This document shows, piece by piece, positions 26,959 to 35,922 of a DNA stretch of 59,961 nt (positions within the stretch are counted from its first letter, which is position 1; every line of letters starts with the position of its first letter). The notes under the pieces are model-generated. The model saw nothing but the letters and a program-made list of their open reading frames with translations. It was not told the origin of the DNA and searched no databases. The stretch comes from Bryobacterales bacterium. GTDB lineage: Bacteria > Acidobacteriota > Terriglobia > Bryobacterales > Bryobacteraceae. The position numbers were made by a program, and so were the translations under genes. Where the stretch lies: positions 1-59,961 of the forward strand of contig PLRS01000021.1 of assembly GCA_003164035.1 (NCBI GenBank), given 5' to 3'.

Positions 26959-28569
26959 TTACCGCGACACTTTACCCGCCGCTCCGGCGGAGGGGCAGGG
27001 CGGATTCCTTGCCGTGACGGATCTCACTTGATTGCGGCCTTCCCGCTTGGCCTCGTACAGTCCCCGGTCCGCGGCGGCGAGCACGGTTTCGGCATCCAAG
27101 CCGTGGTCCGGGTAGGACGCCACGCCGAGCGACAGCGAGACGGAAGGCTGTGGGTCTCCGTGGCCTTCCAGGCGTAAGCGGCTTACTCCCGCGCGAATCC
27201 GCTCGGCGCGCGCCATGGTGACCTCGAGCGAGGCGTCGGGGAGAATGAGGGTGAATTCTTCACCGCCGTAGCGGCAGGCAATGTCCGAGGCCCTGACTTG
27301 ACTCTGCAGGAATATCGCGAGCTCGTGAAGCAGGGTATCGCCGGCCGCGTGCCCCCACGTGTCGTTGAATCTCTTGAAATTGTCGATGTCCACCATGATG
27401 CAGCCGAGCGAGCCGCCCGTGCGTTCGGCTTTGCGGATCTCGAGGGTCAGCGACTCTTCCATGTAGCGGCGGTTGAACAGGCCCGTCAAGGGATCGCGGA
27501 TCGCCTGCGCGCGCAGCGCCTCCCGAAGCCGCAGATTTGCCAGCGCTATGGCAAGCTGTTCGGCGAACGTCTCGGTCAGCAGCCGGGTGTATTGGGTCTT
27601 CGCCGTCTGGCCATCCGCGCCGCCCTCGTCCGCCATCCGGGTGGCGCTTCCGTTGACATGCAGCAGGCCGAGCGGCTGTCCGTGGGCCATGAGCGGCATG
27701 CACAGGTACCATCCGGAGAACGACTGCGCCAGGTGCGTGCAGCGCAGTCCGGTTTCGCGCGTATCGACATAATGCGGGCGGGCCCGTCGCAGCGACCAGC
27801 AACGCGCCGGAAGGAAGACTTTTTCCCACCCTTTCGTTTCTCCCCAGGAGACGGCGGTTTCCACGAACTTGCCGCCGCGGTCCAGCAGGCCGACGGAGCC
27901 GGAGTTGGCCGGAAACAGCCGTGGAGCGTACTGCGCGATCACCACATTGGCTTCTTCGGTGGTCACGCAAGCCTGGATTACATCGCTGACCTCTTTCATC
28001 AGGGCCGTGTCCCGGTTGCGTTGCTCCAGTTCGCAGACCCACTCGGCCAGCTTGCCGTTGGCGTCCTGCAGGGCCTCCTCGGTGCCGCGGCGTTCCTCGA
28101 TCTGGCCCCGCAGTTCGGCGTTGAGCCTTTCGACTGTGGCTTCGGCCCGTTCCGCACGGCCCGAGAACTCCAGCACCATGGCCAATTCCGCCGCCAGCAC
28201 GCGCAGCGTCTTTTCCGCGTCGGCGTCAAAAGCGGCGCCGTCCATCCGTTCCAGCAGATACACGCAACCGGACGCCACGGGATGAGCCAAGAGCGAGGCT
28301 TCGCGAACCGCCTGGAAACACTCGAATAGCGGCCGGTACCGCTCCGCCGCCTCCTCTTCGATCCCGCTCCGCCAGACGGCGCCGCCGAGGGCGATCACCG
28401 CCGCCCCAACCCCCATCCGTTCGCGCAAATGGTCGCAGCAGGCCTGCAGGTAGCCGGAGCGATCCAGCGTGCCCGCGGCGAGTTCACCGGCGGCTTTGAG
28501 CAACTCGAGATGCGCCAAGCTGCAGGCGGACCCGTCCACCATCATCATGGATATATATCGGCCGGACAC
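26959..28569 (-). CDS. GAF-domain diguanylate cyclase
   Basis: A 536-residue soluble protein. An N-terminal region (residues 10-135) resembles a first GAF-like sensor; a coiled coil follows (about 140-195), then a second GAF domain (200-350), and a GGDEF domain (about 365-520). The GGDEF domain starts RDPLTGLFNRRYMEESL, carries the active-site GGEEF (about 434-438) in CRYGGEEFTLILPD, and has an RxxD product-inhibition site (RASD) five residues before it. It should make cyclic di-GMP in response to a GAF ligand. No membrane segment or phosphodiesterase domain is present. An internal ATG (MMMVDGSACS) is an alternative start. It faces away from the SIR2 locus. Confidence 0.93.
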   Translation of the reverse strand: MSGRYISMMMVDGSACSLAHLELLKAAGELAAGTLDRSGYLQACCDHLRERMGVGAAVIALGGAVWRSGIEEEAAERYRPLFECFQAVREASLLAHPVASGCVYLLERMDGAAFDADAEKTLRVLAAELAMVLEFSGRAERAEATVERLNAELRGQIEERRGTEEALQDANGKLAEWVCELEQRNRDTALMKEVSDVIQACVTTEEANVVIAQYAPRLFPANSGSVGLLDRGGKFVETAVSWGETKGWEKVFLPARCWSLRRARPHYVDTRETGLRCTHLAQSFSGWYLCMPLMAHGQPLGLLHVNGSATRMADEGGADGQTAKTQYTRLLTETFAEQLAIALANLRLREALRAQAIRDPLTGLFNRRYMEESLTLEIRKAERTGGSLGCIMVDIDNFKRFNDTWGHAAGDTLLHELAIFLQSQVRASDIACRYGGEEFTLILPDASLEVTMARAERIRAGVSRLRLEGHGDPQPSVSLSLGVASYPDHGLDAETVLAAADRGLYEAKREGRNQVRSVTARNPPCPSAGAAGKVSR

Positions 28570-28633
28570 GGGAGAACATTAGTATTGGCGGGGGCCGTTG
28601 GTCTCTGGCGATTGCACCGGTGCGAAGAACGGA

Positions 28634-28732
28634 GGAGAGCGTTGCGGATGAGGCCCAGGAGCCGGGCGGCCTGGCTTTTGTTGCCGTCGGCGCGGCGCAG
28701 GGCTCCCTTCAGAATGTCCTGTTCGTATTGGT
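28634..28732 (-). pseudogene. Copy of the NtrC-type DNA-binding segment (gene fragment)
   Basis: This 99-bp stretch matches 30613-30711, the part of the neighbouring response-regulator gene that codes for its C-terminal Fis-type helix-turn-helix, at 94 of 99 positions and in the same orientation. It still reads GALRRADGNKSQAARLLGL on the minus strand, but has no promoter, start or rest of the gene. The match ends sharply on both sides. It lies just before the SIR2 gene, so the SIR2 gene is bracketed by two direct copies. Confidence 0.85.
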
Positions 28733-28781
28733 GGTGCCGAATAGCTTGTACTGCCCGCCTGGCAGGTGTAGTCTTAGTCCC

Positions 28782-30563
28782 ATGGCTATTTCTAAGGCAC
28801 TTCAGGTATTGAAAATCGATGAAATCTTACCGCTTCTGGCAAGCAGTTATGAGGCGGGCCGATTGGTGCCATTTATCGGGGCCGGGATGAGCAGAACAAA
28901 GCTTGCCGGCTGGGAGGGCTTTGTTGCCAATCTGGAGAAGAATGCGCCTCCCGGCGAAACGTCGGGCGCCCACCTCGAAGTCAGGGCGCAACGGGCTGCC
29001 TCCACGATTAGAAATGGCCACAGCGAGGAGCAATTTTGGAGGATCATCGGCGACGCGCTGAAAGGCGAGGATTTCGACAGACCGGGCATACCTGAGCAAA
29101 CGGAAGCGTTAGCCGCGATTTACTGGCCTTTGACGGTCTCGACGAATTACGACCCTCTCTTTTATCGTGCCTGCCGCAAGGTCTTCGAAGACCGGCTGCC
29201 TCCCATGGTCCTGGGCCGTTCCGCCGAAGATTGCAAACAGGTAATGTCGGCACTGGTAAGCCCGTTCGACCGCGAGGTCATTTGGCACATCCAGGGCTTT
29301 CTGGGTGAACCGTGCCAAGAGTGCCGCTCGGACCCGGTCCAAAGCGAGGCGCAGCTTCAACAATTGCGGAGCGAACTGGTAATTGGCCATTCGGAGTATC
29401 GGCGGGCCGTCAACACCGCCGTTCATTTCCGCCGGTGCTTCGGGGAAGTCTTTCGGTCGCGCTCTTTTCTCTTCCTTGGCTCCGGCCTTTCGGAAGAGTA
29501 CTTCTGGAACCTCTTTGGCGAGACGCTGGAACTGTGCGGCCCCAGTCCCGTGCCGCACTTTGCTTTCCTGCCGGAAGAGGATAATATCGATGTCCGTTTC
29601 CTCGCCGAAGAGATGAACATCACTGTGTGTGAGTACAAGAGTTACAAGGATTTGGCGCCCTTGCTGCGCGCGCTGAAGTGCTTCGTCGACGAACCGCCCG
29701 CTCGCATCTCCCGCTGGCGCGTTCAACTGGATGGCGGTTCCTGCCTCGAAATCCTTCCTTACTCCCACCTGCCCATGCCCGAACCGGATTCCGATTCCGC
29801 GGTCGCCGTGGTGGTGCGGGCATGCGCGGAGGGTCACTTCGATCTCGATCGCGACTTACTCGACCACCAGCAGGAGTTTTGCTCCATTTTCAAAGACCGG
29901 GTATTTCTCGAGGGCCACCACGTGCTGTCTCCTCGGCTCGGCGTCTTTGCGGTCAGGGCGCGTACCAGGCCCGAGAGTGAGAGTGAAAGCGATTCGGTCG
30001 GCGCCGCTGTTCGAGAACTGCTTCAGGAGCTCGGCGAGCGCTGGAGCGTCCTGCATCTGCATCTGCCGTCCGCCGGCGGAACCGTCCCACCGGTCTATGG
30101 TTTCGTTGAAGCGGTCCGCGCGTTCGGGAATTGGGCGAGGCTTAGCCCAAGGCCGTTGCATCTGATCGCGCACGTCGGACCCCAGGTTCTACTGAACTTG
30201 ACTTCGCGCCAGGTCGGCTTGCACGAGCTGCTCACTTCCCGGCTCATTCGCTTCTGGACAGTCGTGAATGCCGACAGTGGCAGAGAGCCGACCCGGCGGG
30301 TCCTCTACAGAACGCCCGACACGTTATTGAAAGACGTACTGCTCGACGTGCTCGGCAACGTGGACGATAAAGCGCTCAGGGAATGGTCGATATCTCTTTG
30401 TCCCAGCCCCAAGCGCGCTGTCGCGCCCCTCACCGACAACGACCTTGGTGTGACTCTTTGCGACGTTGGCATCGTTTTTGGGTCGGTGCTAACGCTCGCC
30501 CGCGCGCGCCGTCAGCCGGAGACCGAGACCTTGATTGGGCGCGCCGTGGCGGCTGGGGCATAG
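28782..30563 (+). CDS. SIR2-like domain protein, candidate defence NADase
   Basis: A 593-residue protein. Residues 20-260 form a SIR2-like Rossmann domain: VPFIGAGMS (30-37, nucleotide-binding), the Asn-Asp motif STNYD (120-124), WHIQG (168-172, the His that acts in catalysis) and FLGSGLSEEYFW (231-242). This is the SIR2_2 arrangement found in Thoeris ThsA, DSR and related phage-defence proteins that destroy NAD+. The C-terminal 330 residues are alpha/beta and unassigned; they may sense a trigger. ATG 28782 was chosen because the codons upstream belong to the duplicated ntrC fragment. The stop lies 14 bp from the convergent response-regulator gene. It stands alone between 99-bp direct repeats. 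Confidence 0.8.
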   Translation: MAISKALQVLKIDEILPLLASSYEAGRLVPFIGAGMSRTKLAGWEGFVANLEKNAPPGETSGAHLEVRAQRAASTIRNGHSEEQFWRIIGDALKGEDFDRPGIPEQTEALAAIYWPLTVSTNYDPLFYRACRKVFEDRLPPMVLGRSAEDCKQVMSALVSPFDREVIWHIQGFLGEPCQECRSDPVQSEAQLQQLRSELVIGHSEYRRAVNTAVHFRRCFGEVFRSRSFLFLGSGLSEEYFWNLFGETLELCGPSPVPHFAFLPEEDNIDVRFLAEEMNITVCEYKSYKDLAPLLRALKCFVDEPPARISRWRVQLDGGSCLEILPYSHLPMPEPDSDSAVAVVVRACAEGHFDLDRDLLDHQQEFCSIFKDRVFLEGHHVLSPRLGVFAVRARTRPESESESDSVGAAVRELLQELGERWSVLHLHLPSAGGTVPPVYGFVEAVRAFGNWARLSPRPLHLIAHVGPQVLLNLTSRQVGLHELLTSRLIRFWTVVNADSGREPTRRVLYRTPDTLLKDVLLDVLGNVDDKALREWSISLCPSPKRAVAPLTDNDLGVTLCDVGIVFGSVLTLARARRQPETETLIGRAVAAGA

Positions 30564-30577
30564 CCCCACCGGAGGCT

Positions 30578-31927
30578 CTACGCTTCCATTCCCATTTGCG
30601 TCAGCCGGTAGCGGAGAGCGTTGCGGGTGAGGCCCAGCAGGCGGGCGGCCTGGCTTTTGTTGCCGTCGGCGCGGCGCAGGGCTTCCTTCAGAATGTCCTG
30701 TTCGTACTGGTCGAGCGTCATGCCGTCCGGCAGGAAATGCGAATCGGAATTGCCGCGCGGGCGGGGGGCCGATTCCAGCCGGATGTCGGCCGCGTCCAGT
30801 GCCGTTTCCGTACACATCACCAGGCCGCGCTCGATCACGTTCTCCAGTTCCCGCACGTTTCCCGGCCAGTGGTAGGCCACCAGCTTTTCCATTCCGGCTT
30901 CGGTGATGGATTCCACCCGCGAGCCGGAATCCGGCGCCAGCTTGTGAATGAAATGGTTGGCCAGGAACGGAATGTCCTGCTTGCGCTCGCGCAGCGGCGG
31001 AATGTTGAGCGGCACCACGTTCAGGCGATAGTAAAGATCCTCGCGAAAGGCTCCCTGTTCCAGCGCCTCGCGCAGGTCGCGGTTGGTGGCGGCTACGACG
31101 CGCACGTCGATGTGGCGGGTGGTGTTGCTGCCCAGGCGCTCGAATTCGCGCTCCTGCAGGATGCGCAGCAGCTTCACCTGGATGGCGGCCGGCACGTCGC
31201 CGATTTCATCCAGAAACACGGTGCCCGTATCGGCCTGTTCGAACTTGCCGGGCTTCGAGGTATTGGCGCCGGTGAAAGCGCCTTTCTCGTAGCCGAACAG
31301 TTCGCTCTCCATCAGGTTTTCGGGGATGGCGGTGCAGTTGATCTTCACCAGCGGACGGTCGCGGCGCGGCGAGTGGAAATGGATGGCGCGCGCAATCAGG
31401 TCCTTGCCCACCCCGCTTTCGCCCGCCAGCAGAACCGTGGCGCGGGTGGGAGCCACGCGCTCGATGGTGGCGAAGATCTCCTGCATGTTGGGACTGCGGC
31501 CGATGATGTTGTCGAATTCATAGCGCCGCCCCAGCTCGGCCTTCAACTGGCGGTTTTCGTCGCGCAAGGCGCGAACTTCCAGGGCTTTCGCGACCACCTG
31601 CTGCAGATGGTCGAAGCCGAACGGCTTGAGCAGGAAATCGGTGGCCCCCGCCTTCATGGCTTCCACCGCCGTTTCCACGCTGCCGAAGGCGGTCATCATG
31701 ATCACCGGCACGTGGGCGTTCTGCAGGCGGACCTTGGAAAGAAACTGGAGCCCATCCATGCGCGGCAGTTTCAGATCGGTCAGCACCAGGTCGGCCCGGT
31801 CCACGATGCGGATGCCTTCCTCGGCGGTACCGGCAAGGTCCACGTCATAACCGGCCGACGTGAGCTGCAACTGGAGGACGCGGCGGAGCTTTTCTTCGTC
31901 TTCGACAACCAGAATGCGTTTCTTCAT
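30578..31927 (-). CDS. NtrC-family sigma-54 response regulator
   Basis: A 449-residue protein. The receiver domain (1-120) has phospho-acceptor Asp51 in LTDLKLPRMDG. The AAA+ sigma-54 activator domain (about 140-375) has Walker A GESGVGKD, the sigma-54 contact loop GAFTGA and Walker B VFLDEIGD. The C-terminal Fis-type helix-turn-helix (about 400-445) includes GNKSQAARLLGLTRNALRYR. It activates sigma-54 promoters when phosphorylated by the kinase encoded just upstream, whose stop overlaps its start by 4 bp. The segment coding for its helix-turn-helix is duplicated at 28634-28732. Confidence 0.95.
   Translation of the reverse strand: MKKRILVVEDEEKLRRVLQLQLTSAGYDVDLAGTAEEGIRIVDRADLVLTDLKLPRMDGLQFLSKVRLQNAHVPVIMMTAFGSVETAVEAMKAGATDFLLKPFGFDHLQQVVAKALEVRALRDENRQLKAELGRRYEFDNIIGRSPNMQEIFATIERVAPTRATVLLAGESGVGKDLIARAIHFHSPRRDRPLVKINCTAIPENLMESELFGYEKGAFTGANTSKPGKFEQADTGTVFLDEIGDVPAAIQVKLLRILQEREFERLGSNTTRHIDVRVVAATNRDLREALEQGAFREDLYYRLNVVPLNIPPLRERKQDIPFLANHFIHKLAPDSGSRVESITEAGMEKLVAYHWPGNVRELENVIERGLVMCTETALDAADIRLESAPRPRGNSDSHFLPDGMTLDQYEQDILKEALRRADGNKSQAARLLGLTRNALRYRLTQMGMEA
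30613..30711. repeat. 99-bp direct repeat, copy inside the ntrC-like gene
   Basis: This is the genuine copy of the segment also present at 28634-28732 (five mismatches in 99). The offset is 1,979 bp, which would be the size of a circle formed by recombination between the copies. That interval contains only the SIR2 gene and its upstream region. Confidence 0.85.
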
Positions 31928-33177
31928 GAGGCCGTCGTCAGTCGCTCCATCGGCAGCAGCACGTGAAATACGCTGCCTTTGCCCGGTTCGCTCTCCACGG
32001 TTATTTTACCGCCGTGTTCATCCACGATTTTCGCCACGATGGCAAGGCCCAAGCCTACTCCGCTGGGCTTGGTGGTGAAGAACGGATTGAAGATGTTGTT
32101 TCGGTTTTCGGGCCGGATTCCCGAGCCGCGGTCGATCACCGCCACTTCGGCCATCCCCCCGTCGGCGCGGGTTTTCACCGTCACCGCGCCGCCCGCCGGA
32201 GAGGCTTGCGCGGCGTTCAGCACCAGGTTGTAGAACACGCGTTCCATCAGCTCGGCGTCGAACCGAAACGCCGGCAGATCGAGCTGGTAATTGCGATAGA
32301 CGGAGATTCCGGGCGCTTCGCGTTCGGCCAGGGCGATGGCGCGGTCGAGCGTTTGCGCCAGATCGGCGGTTTCCAGGCGCAGTTCGATGGGCCGGGCGAA
32401 CTGCAGAAAGCGCGTGATCAGCGAATTGGCGCGCTCCACTTCGGCCACGATGAAACCGGCCATTTCGTGCGCCACTTCGTTTTCCGCGGCCACCGCTTGC
32501 GCCAGCATCTCGGCCGAGCCGCGGATGGTCCCCATCGGATTGCGCAGCTCGTGGGCCAGCCCGGCCGAAAGTTGCCCCAGGGCAGCCAGGCGGTCGGAGC
32601 GGCGTATGGCGTCTTCGGCGGCGTGAAGCTGGCGATTGGCTTGGGCCAGTTGCTCGGCCGTGCGCCGGTAGTTCTCTTTTTGCGCCCGCAGGTCTTCGGC
32701 CAGGGCGTTGGTCAGAACGCCCACCACGATCAGGAATACCACGCTCCCGATCAGCGCGTTCACGTCGTCCTGATCCAGATAGTATTCGTGCAGGTACAAA
32801 AACGACAGCCACCCCCCGGAAGCCGCCACCGCTACCGCCAGGGTCGCTCCCAGTCCCAGCGCGGTAGCCGCCGCAATCACCGGCAGCGCCATCACGATCC
32901 AATAATGGCTGGTCAAGCTGCCGGTCGTGCCGATCAACAGGTAGGCGAGGGCGATCTTCACCAGCAGCGCGGCGGTATGGCCGCGGCCCGAGTTCAAAAC
33001 CGGAATGCGGGGCTCGGCCACCTGTACCGCCGCCAACGCCAGAAACGCCGCCAGCGGCTGGATCCCCGGGTCGCGGGTAGCGCTAAATATGAGCGTGGCG
33101 GCCAGCAGTGCCCATACCACCATGTCGTGCGGCCGGATCCACCGGCCCGTCGCGGGCGCGTCCACGCGTTTCATCAC
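31924..33177 (-). CDS. NtrB-like sensor histidine kinase
   Basis: A 417-residue membrane kinase. About five to six transmembrane segments occupy residues 18-160 with only short loops, so sensing is probably within the membrane. A coiled linker (165-195) leads to the HisKA domain with phospho-acceptor His209 in SAGLAHELRNPMG. The ATPase domain has N-box NLVLNAAQAS, G1 DRGSGI and G2 GVGLGLAIV. It forms a two-gene operon with the NtrC-family regulator. The signal is unknown. Its start lies 36 bp from the divergent rpsA start, so the two promoters overlap each other's 5' regions. An adjacent second ATG (33174) is equally possible. Confidence 0.93.
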   Translation of the reverse strand: MMKRVDAPATGRWIRPHDMVVWALLAATLIFSATRDPGIQPLAAFLALAAVQVAEPRIPVLNSGRGHTAALLVKIALAYLLIGTTGSLTSHYWIVMALPVIAAATALGLGATLAVAVAASGGWLSFLYLHEYYLDQDDVNALIGSVVFLIVVGVLTNALAEDLRAQKENYRRTAEQLAQANRQLHAAEDAIRRSDRLAALGQLSAGLAHELRNPMGTIRGSAEMLAQAVAAENEVAHEMAGFIVAEVERANSLITRFLQFARPIELRLETADLAQTLDRAIALAEREAPGISVYRNYQLDLPAFRFDAELMERVFYNLVLNAAQASPAGGAVTVKTRADGGMAEVAVIDRGSGIRPENRNNIFNPFFTTKPSGVGLGLAIVAKIVDEHGGKITVESEPGKGSVFHVLLPMERLTTAS

Positions 33178-33212
33178 AGTCGGGATTATGCCACAATAGT
33201 CTCGTAAGTCTC

Positions 33213-34922
33213 ATGCCTAACACCAGTATTGTGGTCCGGGAGCCGTTAGCCGACCCGGAAGTTCCCACGACGCCCACACCAGGCGAATCTTTCGCCGATA
33301 TTCTGAACCAGTACGAGCACGCGCATTCCCATAAGGCCGAGTCGGGCGGTAGTGGGTTGGAAGGCACGGTGGTGACCGTGACGGATACCTCGGTGCTGGT
33401 GGATATCGGCCTCAAAATCGAAGGCATCATTCCGCTCGAGGAATTTACCAAGGCCGGTGAAACCGTCCAGCGCGGCGACAAGGTTGCCGTTTCCAATAAA
33501 GGCCGCGGCCCCGAAGGCTACTACGAGCTCACCAAGCTCCGGGTGGAGCGGCCCAAGGATTGGTCGTCGCTCGAAAAGGCGTTCGCCGATAAAATTCCCA
33601 TCGCGGGCGTGGTCTCGGCCGTGGTAAAAGGCGGCTTGAGCGTGGACGTGGGCGTGCGCGCCTTTCTGCCCGCATCGCGCAGCGGGGCGCGGGACGCGGC
33701 CGAAATGGAAAAGCTGGTCGGCCAGGAAATCCGCTGCCGCGTGATCAAGCTGGAAGTGGCCGAGGAAGACGTGGTGGTGGACCGCCGGGCGGTGATCGAG
33801 GACGAGGAGCGCGCCGTCAAGGAGCGCCGCTATACCGAAATCAAGGAAGGCGAGAACGTGTCCGGCACGGTCCGCAGCCTGACCGAATACGGCGCGTTCG
33901 TCGATATCGGCGGCATCGACGCCCTGCTGCACGTGGCCGATATTTCCTGGGCGCGCATCGCCAAGCCCGCCGACGTGCTTTCGTTGGGGCAGGTGGTGGA
34001 AGCGCGCGTGCTGAAAGTCGACCTGGCCCGCAAACGCGTCTCCATCGGAATGAAGCAGCTCCAGCCCCACCCCTGGGAGATGGTGGGCGAAAAATACAAA
34101 ACCGGCGACCGGGTAAAGGGTTCGGTCACCCGCGTGGCCGATTTTGGAGCCTTCGTCGAAATCGAAAAGGGTGTCGAGGGTCTGATTCACCTTTCCGAAA
34201 TGTCGTGGTCGAAGAAGGTGCGCAAGCCGGCCGACGTGGTCAAGCCCGGCGACCAGGTGGAAGTGGTGGTGCTCGGCGTGAACCAGGCCGAACGGCGCAT
34301 TTCCCTCGGTCTGAAACAGGCCCTGGGCGACCCCTGGGCCGAAGCGCAGCAGAAGTACCCGGTGGGCGCGGTGGTGGAAGGCCCGATTACGAGCCTTCAG
34401 AAGTTCGGCGCCTTCGTGCAGTTGGCCGAGGGCGTGGAAGGCATGATCCACATCGGCGACATCAGCGCCGCCAAGCGCATCAACCATCCCCAGGAAGAGC
34501 TCAAAATGGGTCAGGTGGTGAAGGCCCAGGTGCTCGAACTGGACGTGGCCAAGCGCCGCCTGCGCCTGGGCATGAAGCAGCTCGTGCCCACCAGCCTGGA
34601 CGAATACATCGCCGAGCACAAAGTGGGCGACACCGTGACCGGCCGCGTCCTGGACGCCTCCGCCAGCCGCGCCAAGGTCGAGCTGGGTGAAGGCGTAATG
34701 GCCATCTGCCGCCTCAAGAGCGAGGCCGGCAATGCCGGCGGCAAGCGCGCCGAAAGTAAAGCCGACCTGTCGTCGCTAAGCGAAATGCTGGCCGCCAAAT
34801 GGAAGAGCGGCGGCGCCTCCGGCGCTGCAGACGACCAATCGCTGCGATCCGGCCAGTTGCGCAGCTTCAAGATCGTTGCCCTGGACCCGGCGGGAAAAAA
34901 GATCGAAGTGGAACCGGCGTAG
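33213..34922 (+). CDS. rpsA: Ribosomal protein S1
   Basis: A 569-residue protein made of six S1 RNA-binding repeats, each starting with a G-x-V strand: LEGTVVTVTDTSVLVDIG, IAGVVSAVVKGGLSVDVG, VSGTVRSLTEYGAFVDIG, VKGSVTRVADFGAFVEIE, VEGPITSLQKFGAFVQLA and VTGRVLDASASRAKVELG. Repeat number and length match bacterial S1, which helps the 30S subunit bind mRNA. The central repeats 3-5 are the most canonical, as usual. ATG 33213 is preferred; no clear Shine-Dalgarno sequence precedes it, which is common for rpsA. It diverges from the histidine-kinase gene. Confidence 0.95.
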   Translation: MPNTSIVVREPLADPEVPTTPTPGESFADILNQYEHAHSHKAESGGSGLEGTVVTVTDTSVLVDIGLKIEGIIPLEEFTKAGETVQRGDKVAVSNKGRGPEGYYELTKLRVERPKDWSSLEKAFADKIPIAGVVSAVVKGGLSVDVGVRAFLPASRSGARDAAEMEKLVGQEIRCRVIKLEVAEEDVVVDRRAVIEDEERAVKERRYTEIKEGENVSGTVRSLTEYGAFVDIGGIDALLHVADISWARIAKPADVLSLGQVVEARVLKVDLARKRVSIGMKQLQPHPWEMVGEKYKTGDRVKGSVTRVADFGAFVEIEKGVEGLIHLSEMSWSKKVRKPADVVKPGDQVEVVVLGVNQAERRISLGLKQALGDPWAEAQQKYPVGAVVEGPITSLQKFGAFVQLAEGVEGMIHIGDISAAKRINHPQEELKMGQVVKAQVLELDVAKRRLRLGMKQLVPTSLDEYIAEHKVGDTVTGRVLDASASRAKVELGEGVMAICRLKSEAGNAGGKRAESKADLSSLSEMLAAKWKSGGASGAADDQSLRSGQLRSFKIVALDPAGKKIEVEPA

Positions 34923-34959
34923 GGGAGAAGCTCAGAGCTCAGACGCGGCGACAAGGATT

Positions 34960-35211
34960 GTGCGCAAGCAGCTTCTGCTCAAGGTTCTTAGCGGTAACGC
35001 GGATGCCAACATCCATTTCGATGACCTTCGATCGCTGCTCAAGGCCCTCGGATTTGCCGAACGTGTGAATGGCAGCCATCACATTTTCACCAAGCCGGAT
35101 GTTGCGGAGATTCTCAATCTGCAACCGCGCGGAGCGTGGGCAAAGCCGTACCAGGTCAAGCAAGTTCGGGCCGCGATCGTTCGGTATAGACTGGCGGAGG
35201 GGGTCGAATGA
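34960..35211 (+). CDS. hicA: HicA-family toxin
   Basis: An 83-residue protein starting at GTG 34960 (RKQLLLKVLSG). It has NIHFDDLRSLLKALGF, then GSHHIFTKP with the catalytic His of the dsRBD-like HicA mRNA interferase, and NLQPRGAWAKPYQVKQVR near the end. This matches the long HicA subtype. Known HicA proteins cut mRNA and tmRNA and are neutralised by HicB. The partner hicB overlaps its stop by 4 bp. The module lies directly after rpsA, 37 bp downstream, on the same strand. Confidence 0.9.
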   Translation: MRKQLLLKVLSGNADANIHFDDLRSLLKALGFAERVNGSHHIFTKPDVAEILNLQPRGAWAKPYQVKQVRAAIVRYRLAEGVE

Positions 35212-35417
35212 CAAAATACGAGATCATCCTGTACTGGAGCGACGAGGACGAGGCGTTCATAGCGGAAGTGCCGGAGTTGCCGGGTTGCGTCGCGGATGGT
35301 CCCACAAGGCAGGAAGCACTCGCAAATGCAGAGGTCGTCATCTCAGAGTGGCTGGACACGGCTCGGGATCTAGGCCGCCCGGTGCCGGAACCCAAGGGCC
35401 GCCTCCTTTTCGCTTGA
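35208..35417 (+). CDS. hicB: HicB-family antitoxin
   Basis: A 69-residue protein with the partial RNase-H-like HicB fold: YEIILYWSDEDEAFIAEVPE, LPGCVADGPTRQEALANAE and EWLDTARDLGRPVPEP. There is no C-terminal DNA-binding domain, so autorepression may be weak or done by the complex. The ATG overlaps the hicA stop by 4 bp, which couples their translation. It completes an apparently intact hicAB toxin-antitoxin module. Confidence 0.9.
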   Translation: MTKYEIILYWSDEDEAFIAEVPELPGCVADGPTRQEALANAEVVISEWLDTARDLGRPVPEPKGRLLFA

Positions 35418-35503
35418 CGCCGGAGGCGGTCGAAGGAACACTTCTCAGCAACGGGCGTTTACGGCCAAGTGGCTTCATGAACCGGTGCGGAGCGGTCCTT
35501 TCG

Positions 35504-35764
35504 TCAATTTTCAGACGGCCTTTCCGCGCGATCGATGACGATGGTATCGAACGGAGCCCAACCCGGTTCCAGCTTCAGACCGAGCTGTTCCTTGACCGCT
35601 GTAGTCAAACCCGGAGCGTGATCGGCTTCTTGACCGGGAGGTACGTTTTCGACGGTGAACTCCAGAGCGAAATCGTAGGGAGCGGCGAGGCCAGTTTTAT
35701 CGAAGATTGGTCGGTCGGTGTAGACGCAGCAGGGTCGCAGCTTGGATCGGAACTGCTGAATCAA
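35504..35764 (-). pseudogene. C-terminal fragment of a TIGR03435-family protein
   Basis: The 86-residue product reads DRPIFDKTGLAAPYDFALEF, then GLTTAVKEQLGLKLEP and DTIVIDRAERPSEN at the end. This is the hallmark C-terminus of the Soli_TIGR03435 family, secreted proteins of unknown function that are massively expanded in Solibacter-like genomes and usually 250 or more residues long. The N-terminal two thirds and the signal peptide are absent, so this is a remnant. It lies between hicAB and the chemoreceptor gene. Confidence 0.8.
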
Positions 35765-35922
35765 TGAGTTGCCCCGCGTCTTCGACGGAGCGGTTGCTCG
35801 GCATTGAACTTGGCAGCTTAAGTTCTCCCGGTTTGTGGCCGATATGTGAACCGAGGGGCAGGTCCGGTCTGATCGCTCGATGACGGCGGCCTCTGCCGCA
35901 ACCCTCCGACAGTAAGGAAAGT

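Noticed and set aside
28620-28781. N-terminal extension of the SIR2 protein
   Set aside because: These codons are the complement of the duplicated ntrC segment, so they are not native to the SIR2 gene.
28634-30711. Transposon or integron carrying the SIR2 gene
   Set aside because: No transposase or integrase gene, no terminal inverted repeats and no attC-like site in the unit; only direct repeats are seen.
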